In this document: positions 44,998 to 56,955 of the stretch, piece by piece | Layout: each line of letters begins with the position of its first letter | Numbering within the stretch: the stretch's first letter is position 1 | From: Siniperca chuatsi | Lineage: Eukaryota > Chordata > Actinopteri > Centrarchiformes > Sinipercidae | DNA: 64,000 nt | Direction of reading: 5' to 3' | Assembly (NCBI RefSeq): GCF_020085105.1 | Contig: NC_058058.1 | Coordinates: 490,001-554,000, forward strand | Notes under the pieces: generated by a model | Databases searched by the model: none | The model's input: only the letters and a program-made list of their open reading frames with translations | What the model was told of the DNA's origin: nothing | Translations under genes and position numbers: made by a program

Positions 44998-47460
44998 TCA
45001 CGTCGTGAGTCGGGTGGAAACATCAGGAGGAAAGTCCAACTCTTCTAGTCAGAGTTCTGTTTAGAGATGCAGCCAAATCTGAATACTTGTTATACTTCGT
45101 GTAAAGTCATGTACACCACGAGGAGTTAGTTTTAGAGTTAAGTCTTAATTCACTGTCAAAATCTCATTTGCTTAAACTGAAAGTGAAGACTGAAACTTTC
45201 CCTTTTTGTAACTGGATTTAATTACTGTGTACACATTATATCTGAGCATGTTCAGCTGCTTCTGCTGCCACTTACAGTGTAAAAAATGTCTACAAGTTAT
45301 GTATACTTTATTGGAAGTTATTGTCTGAATGAAAAAGAAAAATTGTCAGATGATCCGAGAAGCACTTTAAGCATACGGAGACATTCGGGCTGACGCACCG
45401 TGTCCCAGCCGAAGCATTTTACGTGTTCTTCACAAACTTGTGCCTTTTCTAGTTGAGAAATCTGAAAGTGAAACTGAGAACAGTCCTGAAACGACCTGAA
45501 GACAAATAACAGTTGAGTTCACAGCATCAACACAAATCATGAATTTATGATCCTGGATGTTGTGGCCTGATGGTCACATGACCCAGCAGCAGACCAATAG
45601 CGTCACTTAGAAGTAGAAGTGGACAAAATGGATAAACTCTCCTGTCACAGTATACAATATGCAAATTTGTGCTGCAATATTGATTGATATCGTGATGTTG
45701 TAAAGTTCCTAGAATGTTAATTAAGACATATTTTAGATAAAAGAACCAGATGTAATGTCTGATAAATGAAACACCGATGCAACAAATCTGTAAATCCTAA
45801 ATTGCGATAAAAGTCTTACACATTGATTTGCTCACTGGTCGAATACATCCAGAGACAAACAGCTACCATGGTACTCTGTGGAAAAATATCTGCGGGTTAA
45901 TACGTTTCTGTTGTCTCATGATCAATAACATCAGTTATTACTGCTGCAGAGACACATTTACATTTAATGTACAGGAACTTCAGACAACTTTTCACGGTTT
46001 TGGTTAATATGTTTTATTCTTTACCTGATTGAGTAGAATGATTGTTCTATTTTCTGTACTTTATTTCGTTTTTCCTGTATCGTATTATATCGATCACGTG
46101 TTTGAATGTGTTGAATCCACATTGTAACTAACAAGAAAGATGATAGAACATAATCATTAATGGGAGTTTATGGTTTTATGTATCCTAAAGTTTACGGTTG
46201 CGATCGGTAAAGTTTATGTCTTCGTTGTTGCTTCATACGGCAACAAACGTTCTGCATTTCTACTTGGAATCTAATCTATCCCTATTTGTCTTTATACTTT
46301 GCACAACTGCACTGAATTAAACTTAAAAGTAGTAAGAAACTGAAATCTTTTACAGTCTGAAAATGTTATTGTTCTTTCCTCACAGTACGTCAACTCTGTA
46401 GTTGCTGCTTTGTAGCACTAGAGGGCAGAACAGCAACACAGGTGAACCCAACAGTTTTATTTTTCCTCCAGAACTGCTCACACCTGAGGGTGAACTGCGA
46501 AGCGAGATTAATGGGTTAGCGAGGTACGTCGAGCCTAACGCCAGAGTTTTCAGCGTCACGAAGGTGGCTCTCTTTTAACCTGCTAGATCACCGTGGTAAC
46601 TGATGCCGCACACCTGACCCGCTCCGGAGGAGGTTACGTTCACACTTTGGGTTTGAATGTCACTGCTTCTGTTCTCTGAGCGAGAGAGTCTCAGCTGAGG
46701 GAAAACGTTACATGTGAAACCCGTCGGGAAAAGCGTTACATGTTCGCAAACTGCACGTGTCGCGCGAACGAAACCGCATGCATTCAGTCGGGGATGCAGG
46801 AAATCTGTTTTCTTTTTCCCGCCTAGGGTGATATTAACACTTTAAACGTCACACAGCAGAACGGTGAAGGCTCAGCAGTTGCAGACTCTGGATGAACCTG
46901 CATGCTTTAGTCTTTATCGGGAATATGCCAAAAGGAAATGATTTCCACGTGTCCTTCAAATCAGCTCTCACGTTATAAGCGACCGGTGTTGCTTTTTGCT
47001 GCATTAATTATTTTATAACGCGTTCGCGATTGTCGGCACATTTTTGTGTGGAAGAAGAGTCAGGTGACGCGTTAAACGCCCCCTTTTATGGGAACGCGCA
47101 GAGCGCGATGAAGAAAACCTGGTTAACGCAGAAAGATGGTCACCACCGTCGTGATGCCCGTTCTCTCTGATTGGGGTTTTAGGTTTTGTCGAGCCCGCTA
47201 CGTAATACAGCCCTCGGGTTTACGGTCGATGTCAAAGACACCAGCAACGTGTGTTGACCCACAATAACATTTACAGAAACAGACGTTAATCTTGGGGTTG
47301 AGTGACAGGTTGAGGTGTTTTAGCTTTAGATTTCAAAGAAAATGTTGTAGAGCACCAAGAGATAAATGTTGAAAATAGTTTTAATAAAACAGAAGCAACA
47401 TGCAGAATCACAATATTATTTGAATTGTATTTATTTTGATCTGTTTTATGTGCACACCCC
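44998..47460. other. intergenic stretch without recognised genes
   Basis: AT-rich 3' flank of gene 5, then sequence with no coding signal that I could support. Confidence 0.4.
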
Positions 47461-47464
47461 AGAC

Positions 47465-47645
47465 GGTATATAAAGATGGCCGCCGCGTCTCCTCTTCCTC
47501 CTCGCTGTACTAAATGAAGCCAAAATATGGGATCCGCCATCTTGTGCTGGTGACGTCATTTGGAGCCAGAGCCTGTGCAGTAGTGATCGGGGGTGGAGCC
47601 GCGGTATTGAGGCCCCGCCCCCACACCCGCCGACCCGACCGGCAC
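47465..47645 (-). mobile_element. GATGGCGG dispersed repeat (copy 1)
   Basis: Contains AAGATGGCCGCCGCGTCTCC, AATGAAGCCAAAATATGGGA, GCCATCTTGTGCTGGTGACG and GGTGGAGCCGCGGTAT. The reverse complement of this series appears at 56745-56955. No ORF of note. Confidence 0.65.
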
Positions 47646-48034
47646 GTTCCTACTGGCAGAATGCCTTCATATTATTTAGGCCGATTAATTTTTTGCATCT
47701 GTATTTGTTGATGTTCTGGTTGTGAATTCATTACTGAGTACGATCATGGCGTCTTTTGAACATTGGAAATTATTCATTAGGCTAAATGTTTCGTGGAAAA
47801 TTGAAATGATGTAACACCGAGCCCTAACTGGACTAACGAGCGTCTGTTGTCATGTAAACAAACCACCTGTCAGCTGATCAGAGATCAGACTGGACCTCAC
47901 TCTTGCTATTTACGTACTTTTTAAACAGAAAACGCAGGTTTTATATTGTGATATGTTTCTTTACTGAACTCTGTGGTGTTTGGGACATTTTGTAATGAGC
48001 AGTTATTTCAGTTCATGTTGTTATTAATTCTGTT

Positions 48035-48165
48035 CTCCTGAGACTGAGAGGAGACCGGAGAAGGTTTGGGCGGCCCCCGTAAGTGACAAGAAACCATTCA
48101 GCTGCTCTGTTTGTGGTAAAAGAGTCCAGCGTCTCCCAGAGCTCCAAAAACACCGAAACCCATGG
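48035..48165 (+). pseudogene. orphan zinc-finger fragment
   Basis: GAGACTGAGAGGAGACCGGAG resembles the acidic spacer and is followed by a frame reading [22 protein letters not shown]. This is a single, damaged finger of the cluster type (first three zinc ligands and one more His, core Phe replaced by Val) with nothing on either side. It is too short to be a gene. Confidence 0.65.
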
Positions 48166-48567
48166 AACAAAGTTATTTTTGTATCAGAACTAAAACAGGG
48201 AAGTATGAAAGAAGGTGTTTATTTATTATTATATAATGCTGAGGCACATGAACATATTCTCATGGTCATATTTTGGTTTAATGAGTGTTTGAGTTACATG
48301 CTGATGAAGATGAACGTGTTGGATTTGATGTTATTCACGGTTGATCGGGAAGCAGCACTGACTGACTCAGACTTCATTTCTTTGCACCGATCCAGTTAAC
48401 GTGAACAGCTGATTGTTACTTTCACTATTTGTCTAGATGTTTTTTTTTTTTTATTTTTTATTGTATTTCTTGGTATTTATTCTGATATAATGAAATAAAA
48501 AGAAAACACAAACATATTCAAAGAGACAAAAGAGGAGTTTTGGAGCCAGAGAATGAATAAAATGTTC

Positions 48568-48755
48568 TATTTTAATTTTATTTACATAGCGCCGCATCAT
48601 AACAGAAGTTATCTCAGGACCCAACAAATCCCACCGTGAGCAAGCACTTGGCCACAGCGGCAAGGAAAACCTTCCTGTAAGAGGCAGAAACCTCGAGCAG
48701 AACCGGACTCAGGGGGGGCGGCCGTCCACCTCGACTGGTTGGGTTGATTATTATA
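48568..48755 (+). mobile_element. dispersed repeat with GAGCAAGCACTTGGCCACAG core (copy 2)
   Basis: Second copy of the repeat at 30005-30210 in the same orientation, with a longer 3' end (GGCGGCCGTCCACCTCGACT, GGTTGGGTTG). Confidence 0.75.
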
Positions 48756-49968
48756 TATTATAATAATAACATCGATATCTAATATACAACGTGCATTATT
48801 ACATCAGTTGAGCTGCGAAATACAAGAATTCAAACATGTCAGTATAAACCTTTAAAGAAAATGTTTCATGCTCGGGTCGACCCAAGTTTTATTAACATAC
48901 AAGCAGTTTTATAAGAGCTCCACAGATTCATTTATTCTCCGTTAACTTATTTATTATTATCAATAATATCCAGACAGCGGATCTGACAGGAGCAGAACTG
49001 TTATGAGGAAATATCTTCTATACGTTTTGTTCTAGCATGTTTCAGTACAGATATACATCATTATATATAGCTTATATAATGACATCATGTGACATCATGA
49101 CAAGGTGTGCGCGCAGCTCTGACACGTCACCTTCGGAGGCCTGCTATTGGCTGAACTGAAGCTGCTTCCTGCTGTCGTCAGCTGTTCCTCGTTAAAGTGA
49201 ATTCAACAAAAAAACAACGATGACGACATGAAGGAAGACAGATGAACGGAGCGGGACTCAAACCCACAACATTCATGTTCGGAGTAGAATTATGACGCAC
49301 GGATACGTAAAATAAATCCTGCAAAGACGAAGCGATCATGTGACCTGAGCGTCAATAAATCTGAGTACTGAGACACTTTAATAAAAACCAGACCGAAGAC
49401 CTGAGTGAGAACCGCTTTTAAACCTTTATTTATTCTCTACGGTTCACTCAAAAAAATGAAACCTTGACTTTAATTTTTTCTTGACAACAGGTTTCACACA
49501 ATTTAATTATGAAAGTTGAAAAAAAAATATTTCAAGGTTATTTAACTTAATGGGGTTGTTTTGGGGAAAAATTATATTTTTGACTTAAGCCAACAAGAGA
49601 CGTTTGAGTTTAACTAAAGTCAGTTAAGTTTTATGGACTAACCGAATTAGTTTATCAGCATATTACATATTTGTCTATTCAAAGTAAACTAATGATTTTA
49701 CAACAAAACATTCAATTCAAGCTTAATTAATAAAAATAAAATGCTTTCACTAACTTTAATTTTTACTAGTTAGGTTGAATTAACTCTAGTTTGTCAACAG
49801 GTTCCACACAAATGACTTTAGTAAACTCAACTCAACGTTTGTTAGTTCCTTTATTAACAAAACACAAGAGTTTATGAACAACACAACTGTTTAAAAAAAA
49901 CAGAAAAAAGGTGTATAATCTTTCAAGTGTTTTTCAATTAAAATGTTTTTTAAGTGCAGAGCAGGCCT

Positions 49969-50358
49969 TCATGTTAAACGCCACACGCTCAGCGTTGGTT
50001 CACTCGTACAGTTTGTTTTTAAGCATCTGTACCTCGGTTGAGAGTCTGGTCCATCCAGCTGGAGGAAGATTTTCTGAAGCAACTCAAAGAAGGTTTTCAG
50101 CTCCTGAGGATAACTGAGGTTCACTGCATGTATGACACCCGTTAAGAGCGCACATGCAGAAGCGACGTCTCCCAAGTCATGAAGCACTTCGACACCTTCA
50201 GTCACTGTTCCAGCATCAGCTGGAGCGGTGGTGGCATCACCTCCCTCAGCAGTAACGCTGTAGATGCCAAAGACAACTTGTTCAAGGTCCCTCTGGGCAG
50301 CACAGCCATCTGAATCTTTCCACACACAAAACAGGACAACAAGGAAATCACCAGCCAA
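49969..50358 (-). CDS. C-terminal part of a multicopy fish protein of unknown function
   Basis: The minus-strand frame reads KDSDGCAAQRDLEQVVFGIYSV, seen as motifs CAAQRDLEQV and VFGIY, then GVEVLHDLGDVASA, LLTGVIHAVNLSYP and ELKTFFELLQKIFLQLD. From memory this resembles the C-terminal end of an uncharacterised teleost family present in many copies per genome, which also has an N-terminal C2H2-like finger as in the adjacent frame at 50429-50947. The large central part is absent here, so this is likely a shortened or dead copy. A mobile origin for the family is possible. Confidence 0.45.
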   Translation of the reverse strand: MAGDFLVVLFCVWKDSDGCAAQRDLEQVVFGIYSVTAEGGDATTAPADAGTVTEGVEVLHDLGDVASACALLTGVIHAVNLSYPQELKTFFELLQKIFLQLDGPDSQPRYRCLKTNCTSEPTLSVWRLT

Positions 50359-50428
50359 TTACATCATTCCAAACAGCTCATTTACGTTGCAGTTTTCTCC
50401 GTAAATGTTTTAAAATAGTGCTGGATTA

Positions 50429-50947
50429 CTAACTTTTGGTCCAAACTGATTCCTCACAGTTTGTACACTCACAGGCCACTTTATTAACCCTTATAGGGTC
50501 TTTGGGGACTTTTTGGACGTTTGCTAGAATAAAAACATGGAGTACGTTTTCAAGCCTAAGCAGCACTGCTGCTAATTTCTCCTCTATTGTCTTCTCATCT
50601 CTTTCTTCTGTCTGAAAAGTAGAGAGCACTTCTTCCAGTTCTGCACCTTCATGTTCACCTGGAAGGCTTGGGATTTCAGGACCGTCTCTCACTGTAACTA
50701 TTCCAGGTTTAAAATCAGAATAAGCAAGGTGCTTTCTGTCTTTATGCGATTTAAATGTCCCATAAATGTTTGTCGTAAGTGTACAGTCTTTGAACATACA
50801 TGTAGCCCAGGCTAAAAATCCATCCATCCAAAAATAATCCAATCCAGTTTTCAGTCCAGGTTTTCCATTTCCTCCCTTCCAACCCTCTGTATTTAATGTA
50901 GTGCCAGTCCATGTTTTCCACCCTCTCTTTCCCTTGCCATAAGACAC
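50429..50947 (-). CDS. N-terminal part of the same multicopy family, C2H2-like finger
   Basis: Minus-strand frame with CMFKDCTLTTNIYGTFKSHKDRKH (ligands C-x4-C-x12-H-x4-H), an acidic segment GPEIPSLPGEHEGAELEEV and a helix EKLAAVLLRLENVLHVF. This order matches the start of the family described for 49969-50358. The first 45 residues look like translated intron or upstream sequence, so the true start is unclear. Divergent to the promoter at 50960-51010. Confidence 0.45.
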   Translation of the reverse strand: MSYGKGKRGWKTWTGTTLNTEGWKGGNGKPGLKTGLDYFWMDGFLAWATCMFKDCTLTTNIYGTFKSHKDRKHLAYSDFKPGIVTVRDGPEIPSLPGEHEGAELEEVLSTFQTEERDEKTIEEKLAAVLLRLENVLHVFILANVQKVPKDPIRVNKVACECTNCEESVWTKS

Positions 50948-50959
50948 ACCCCCTTTGTT

Positions 50960-51010
50960 TCAATTAGCCAATCACAGCCCTCTGCCTCAGTATAAAAGCT
51001 GTCCTGACTT
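50960..51010 (+). promoter_or_regulatory. CCAAT and TATA promoter
   Basis: GCCAATCACAG (50967-50977) is followed by AGTATAAAAGCT (50989-51000), correctly spaced for a + strand start near 51020. It lies between the minus-strand frame (50947) and a possible spliced + transcript, so it may serve both directions. Confidence 0.5.
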
Positions 51011-51015
51011 CTCTC

Positions 51016-51740
51016 AGCTCAGTTGTGTGGGAGAGAAGCCAGAGGACAGCAGCTGTAGAAACCAGAATCATCCGGTGATTGGGCGTTGTCGCGTGTGCTG
51101 GGCAAAACGTTTCTTACTGAACTGGTGAGTTTGAACTTTTACTGTTAGCATTAGCAACATGCTAGCTTAGGCTACATACTAACATGTGCTCATGATTGAT
51201 GCTACTTCCGGTTGATTTCAAAAATGTATTTTATATGTTGGAGACAATATGCTAACTAGCATGCTAATGTTAGCATGCTACATGCTAACATGTGCTCCCA
51301 TGGGTTTCTTTTGTTTTTGTGATTTTATTTTGTAATGTTACAACTAAGCTAATGTTAGCTTAATGTTAGCCCACAGATATCAGTGTACACCCATTTAAGT
51401 GGCCTTTTGTGTTTGTATACAGGCCAGGTGCCCATTCAGGGTATATTGGATGGCGAGCTAGGCTCTGGAGCACGCAACGTTCCTGTTATCCATCCAACAC
51501 TCTTCGGTCTGGTAGGAGGCGGTACAGCCTGTCCTTTTCCTCTCCCATCTCCTCGAGCTACGCAACCGCTGCAACATTCAACCCCCCGGACAATCACGCT
51601 AACGGACATTTCAAATCGCTCAATAACAAACATATGGACTCAGACGCGGTGCGCAGCCTCGGCGTTCTTCATCCTTAGTTGGGAGAACAGACATTGAATT
51701 TTCTTTCCTTCCTGCCTCAATGAACAATATCTTGGACATT
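51016..51740 (+). ncRNA. possible spliced transcript of unknown function
   Basis: Inferred exon 1 about 51016-51124 (donor CTG|GTGAGT) and exon 2 from 51423 (acceptor TATACAG). The intron has many GCTAATGTTAGC motifs. Exon 2 has a GQVPIQGILDGELGSG frame, open to 51697, without recognisable domain. It could be an untranslated leader or part of the neighbouring multicopy family. Confidence 0.25.
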
Positions 51741-52884
51741 TGATTTAATTTAAAATTGCTTGAAGTTGATTTTTGATTTATTTCTGCTGCAGTGGTTTAT
51801 GTTTATATTGGGTTCTGTTTATATTCACTTTTTGTACAATACACTTTTCCTTAATTCAACTATTCTGTCAATTGTTATTTACTGACCCCTGCCCTCCAGC
51901 AGCCGTTCCTAGTCTTCCTGATCAATTAGCCTACAGCATTCATCCTCAAACAGCTATTACAAATCTATTACACAGTACTAACAAACACTTGTTACATACA
52001 GGAGATGGTTTCATGGGATTTAAGATGCAGATTTATGACTGAAATATTCCTTATCATTGCCAAGTTGAGCAAATGCACAAACTTGATATTTGAATGTAGC
52101 CAATGATTATGAAAAACAATGTAGAAGACTTTTACAAATAACATACCATATGGCTTAAAATAATTTAAAACATTTATATAATCTGTTAAAATCTGAAATT
52201 ATAAATAGCTAATGATGATTTTAAGTAAACAGGATACAAACAGAAACAAGCTACTCAGAACTAACAAATGAAATGGTAACGCAAGAAACGTGATTTACAC
52301 TAGATGTTGCAGATCTTACCTGTTGTGAGTAAAGCACCTTAGCAGGAACACAAAACACACCTTTCATTAAGGACCTGCAAAGGATAACAAAACAAAACAA
52401 TTTAATAGATTTTGTGAAAAACTACAAACCAAAAATCACAATTTGTAATTTTTATTGAAACTATCATAACAAATTGGAAAAAAACAAAAGCAGATTTTAG
52501 TCGGACGGACACCGAGTGGTTAAACTTTGTTTTGCAGTTTCAACGGAGACAGACTAAAGCATTGTGTTAAATTAACAAGCATGTTAACTTTGTACGTTTC
52601 TTAAATATATATCTGCAAACAAATTATTGCATTTTTATGATTTAGTAATGTCAAAAATCATGGTGAGCTCGACGTGGTGATACTGGATGTTTTTATTATT
52701 TTGATGAAGGAACTTAATTTGTCAGGTATTAATCTGGAGAAACTAAATATTTCATCCATAAACAGTTTTTAACTTGAATTTCTATAAAAGTCATGACATC
52801 ACAGTATAACATGACATATTTATATATAATTATATCTGCTAAGATATTCAAGACGTCCAAATTCAGTCTCAGGAATATCTGGCA

Positions 52885-53424
52885 ATGGGGGGGGGGCTTT
52901 GCAGCCTGTCATCCCCTCTCTGCAGCTGTCTGTCTAATAAAAAGGCAAAAACGCCCCAAAACATCTTAAAAAATGAAAGTGAGCCACCTGTGCAGGTATC
53001 TCTGCGCTCTGTCCTGCGCCGCCTGATGCTGTTGCAACTCTCAGAGATGAACTCACATTCAGGAAGCAGCGAGACGTCTCCTCCAACAAACCATCCGCTG
53101 ATCTCACGTCAGGCTCGGGAGTCACATCCTCCGGTATCGGATCAATCAGTTACACCGATCAGCTTCAGGGGTTTGAATCACGACCTTCAGTGTTTGGATC
53201 AAGCAGCTCCTGAAAAACAGGATTTAGTGTCTACAGCTGTTACTTCAGCGTGTCAGACATTTAATAACTCATTTACTGCTGAATGGAAATGTACATATCT
53301 GATGGATCTGCACAGACTCAGTATTAAAGGATCAGGATCAGGGCAGCCCCCCTCACTACTCATTAACAAGGACTGTTACAGCCAATCAACACTCACTGCA
53401 CTGATAACTGCCTGCAGATATTAA
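52885..53424 (+). CDS. unrecognised 179-codon open frame
   Basis: Open from 52885 to TAA at 53424. No known domain; the product is rich in Ser, Leu and Gln and begins in a G run (MGGGLCS). Nothing marks an acceptor or Kozak context. A GC-poor flank and lack of family resemblance make chance or old repeat plausible. Kept because it is the longest unexplained frame between 45 and 57 kb. Confidence 0.15.
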   Translation: MGGGLCSLSSPLCSCLSNKKAKTPQNILKNESEPPVQVSLRSVLRRLMLLQLSEMNSHSGSSETSPPTNHPLISRQARESHPPVSDQSVTPISFRGLNHDLQCLDQAAPEKQDLVSTAVTSACQTFNNSFTAEWKCTYLMDLHRLSIKGSGSGQPPSLLINKDCYSQSTLTALITACRY

Positions 53425-54023
53425 GGCACACCTGGGGGGGGGGGCACAACAGGTGAGCGGCTCCAAACATCTTCATCAGTATAATAAAGGCTTTGCTGAT
53501 AAATCAGATGAAGCTCATTTATCAATCCAACAAATTCAGTGCATTTAAAGATATTTGAATCACACGTTTTTAATTAAAGTTAATATTTAGTTTAGCAAAC
53601 AAACCAACCTGCTCGAGTCGGGGTTTGAAACCTGATCCGGATCTTTAAAGTCCTGGAACACTGACGCTGTCTCTGTGCTTTTATAGCTTAGACAGACCGG
53701 AAAACAAAATACAACTTCCGGTACGCTCCTGGCCTTCAGAATAAATGTCGAGTCTTTCTCTAACTAACGTTAAATTAAAGTTACAGCAGTATAAGAAGCT
53801 GCCAGAGCAGAGAGAGAAGCGCAACAACATCTCTATGAAAAACACGTGTGAACGTAAGAAACGGACAACCAGTCTGTGGGACGGGCCCCAAAAGAGGGTT
53901 TTATTTTGAAACGTGTCCCCGGAAGTGATAGTTCATCCTTTACCTGCGGTAGCAGCGCGCGCCCTCGGCGGAGTGAAGCCGCCCGTTAAACCCAGATAAC
54001 CGAAGAAAAGCCGTCGAGCAAAG

Positions 54024-54087
54024 ATGGATCCTCTCCGTCAGCGGCTGCACGTGGCTTTAACCCCGGAACCGGGGCTGCGAGGAGAAG
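54024..54087 (+). CDS. candidate first exon (MDPLRQRLHVALTPEPGLRGE)
   Basis: ATG at 54024 in AAGATGGAT context within a GC-rich, CpG-dense segment (53940-54110) that looks like a promoter. The 21-codon frame ends at a GT (54088) in phase 1, the phase needed by the zinc-finger acceptor at 57779. The donor (AAG|GTTTGC) is weak. It lacks the family helix. If used, it would give gene 6 a leader unlike that of its paralogues. Another short frame, MSSLSLTNVKLKLQQYKK, starts at 53745. Confidence 0.25.
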
Positions 54088-54504
54088 GTTTGCTCTCTTT
54101 CTGCCGCTGCAAACATGCTACCTGCTAACGCTGCTAAGCTAACGTTAGCTAAAGCGTCCACACACAGCCTGAGAAAATGTTTCGTCCCGGTGTAAATGTG
54201 TTGTACTGTCGGTGCACCGGGACGCAGCCACGCAGATACCGTTATGTAACGGTAAGCGGTGAAGCTGTGGAGGGGGCAGTCCGGGATCTTACAAACAGCT
54301 CTTACTGTAGTTGCTGTTTACCTGCTGCGTACCTGTCCCGCAGCACTGAGCTGCACGTCTCAGGGAAGATGCAGCGATGACTTCTGCACCACTTGAACAC
54401 CAAAGTACATGTCAGCCTCGACATTTTAGTGCGAAGTTTTTGAGTTCTACACATTGTTATAAGTATGCACGGTGACCGCCCCCTGCTGGCTGATCTCAGG
54501 AAGG

Positions 54505-54920
54505 TTAAAGGGACAGTTCGCCCCAAAACCAACACGTTTGTCCTCTCACCTGTACTGCTGTTTATGCACAGACCTTGTCTTACCTGTCGTGCTGTTTATG
54601 CACAGACCTCGTCGTGAGCAGCTTCATGGAGGAACCATCAGTAGAAAGAAAACAGTTCCTCCATGAAACTGCTCCCATCAGACCTGAGGATCCAGCACCC
54701 GGGTCCGGAGCTCCGGAAACAGTTTTTAAATGTATTTTTTGGCGCTTTGAGCTCCACGAGCCGAGCGCCGTGTAGTCCCGTTATATTCAAACATGCAGAC
54801 GTCTCTACGGCCGACATCTCCAAAACTCTGCAGCTCGCACCGACACGATCCAGACGATAAACAGCTGCAGCTCAGAGGAGGAATCTGTGGCTTTGATTTT
54901 GGGGTGAACTGTCCCTTTAA
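54505..54920. mobile_element. non-autonomous inverted-repeat element, TTAA-flanked (copy 2)
   Basis: Starts TTAAAGGGACAGTTCGCCCC and ends GGGGTGAACTGTCCCTTTAA. The interior matches the element at 13814-14155 in opposite orientation (CCAGCACCCGGGTCCGGAGC, GTCTCTACGGCCGACATCTCC). It has an extra segment around 54545-54660 including a duplicated CTGTTTATGCACAGACCT. Confidence 0.85.
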
Positions 54921-56744
54921 TCTTACTAAGATCAGCCAAGTGCAAAATTAAACTGCAATAGCTGGGTTTCAACCAGTAGAGGGCAGTATGCATATTTACG
55001 CAACTAGCTAGTAGCTCCAGTAAAAGTAGTCTGACCATATGATGGCTAACCTTAGCTTACAGTTCAGCTAACACCGTGACACAGCAGGAAATGAGCGGTT
55101 GGGCCGTAACAGTAGCACACCTCCTGTTGGGAAGAGATGTTTCTCTTTTTGCTGATGACCAACCGTCTTTTGTCGCTCCTCTTTTCATTTTGCACTAAGC
55201 TAGTGCCCGTTCAAAACGCGCCTGTTCGGAGCGGGACGGCTGCTGCTTCAACACACAGAAAAATTAATACTGTGACTTGAGGTGTGAACGAGTCTACACC
55301 AACAACACGAAAGAAACTAACGTTCAGTTATGCACAGATGCTAACTACTAATAGCGAATCTTTTCTCACTTACGGCCTAATGAGGGCTGCATCTGTAAAT
55401 AAAATACATAACAGAGCCTTTGTAAAAATGTGCAACTGAAAATAACGTGGATGGATCATATTGGGCTCTCAGATCGTTTATTTTCTGCAGCTTCAGTTCG
55501 GATCATTTGTATATTTGCTCAGAAGATTTGTGCTTATATGAGATATTCTGGTTTTGAACTGCATGTTTTCACTGACCAGTTTTCTCTTAGAGCACATGCC
55601 AGAAAAACTTCTCTGACCCCCGTGCAGCTCTGATCGCAGGCTGTGCTAATGCTTATGGTTTTATTATTTCATTTGGTGAAAACTCATACAGGGACTTAGG
55701 GACAGTGTTTTTTTCATTATTGACTATAATGCATGTTTAGCCATTTCCAGTAAGGCCCTATGCAATTTCCAAGTCATCAAATTTTATCCTGAGTAAGAAT
55801 ATTCTTGTCAGTTCGGCATCAATATAATCCATAAAAATAAACTGTGCAAACTTTACATTTTGGATTTTGTTACCTTAACTCGCTGCCAGCCTCCGTTGGT
55901 TAGCTTTGCTATTTTAGTGGCAGAAAATCGCGAGTGACAGACAAAAGACTTCTTACTAAAATACGTGCTGCTCAGAAACACCAAATTACACACAGACTCA
56001 ACACTGTTAATTCACCGTCTGTCGTGTGTGTGAGACAGTATTTTCGGGCGTTACTAACTACCGTTTGGTGCTGGAGTGATACAGTATTTGCTCAGACGGT
56101 AAGAAAAGTTTTTTGACAGCGAGGTTTCATTTATTTCCATGATTTCGACACAGATTTGCTAATGACAGAGACACTAGGAAACCTGAGTATTAATACTAAA
56201 CGTGTCACTCTATGGTCCAAACGTGTTTTCGCTGTCTACTTACTTTTCTGTGACTTGCTGTTCAGCTCTGATCTCCGGCTGCTCCGCGCTCAGACACAGA
56301 GCTGATCGGCTCACTGTTTATTCAAAGTTTATTAATATTAAACCTGTTGCGTCTTCAAATTCCACCAAAAGCGACGCTGCACTCCCTCATGCCCCCAGCA
56401 ATACACCTGCAAAGTGTGAAGTCGATTGGACGAATGGTTCTCGAGATATGCGAAGGACAGACATACAGAGATTCCTGCTTTTGCTAGCACCGCTGCTGCT
56501 GCTTGAGAAGACTCGGGAGGGGGGGGGTGTTGAAAAATGTTTTTTTTTTTTTTTTTTTTTTTAAACTTATACTTTGCTTGTTAATTACATTGAATCGAGA
56601 AAACAACCACTATCATGTTTTATAACAGTTAATATTTTTCATTCATCATTATATGATTATTGGGGGGTTTTTTTTTTCTAGTAAGTTTGGTTTTAATTCG
56701 TTATTTGATGCTATAAAAAGGGTGTGTGACGTCATGATTGACAG
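54921..56744. other. intergenic stretch without recognised genes
   Basis: AT-rich. Includes a segment near 56385-56480 (AATGGTTCTCGAGATATGCG, GACAGACATACAGAG) like a dispersed fish repeat, and a poly(T) tract at 56540-56562. No coding signal. Confidence 0.4.
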
Positions 56745-56955
56745 CTGAGGTCGGCTTGCGATTGGGTCGGCCGGGTGTGTGGGCGGGACATCGATACCGC
56801 GGCTCCAACTCCATCACTACTGCGCAGACTCTGGCTCCGAACGACGTCACCAGCGCAAGATGGCGGTTCCCGTATCTGGATATTTTGGCTTCATTTTTGT
56901 ACAGTGGGAGGACGTGGAGATGCGTCGGCCATCTTTATTTACAGTCTATAGTTAA
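56745..56955 (+). mobile_element. GATGGCGG dispersed repeat (copy 2)
   Basis: Carries ACCGCGGCTCCAACTCCATC, AGCGCAAGATGGCGGTTCCC, TATTTTGGCTTCATTTTTG and GGCCATCTTTATTTACAGTC, the reverse complement series of 47465-47645. Confidence 0.7.
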
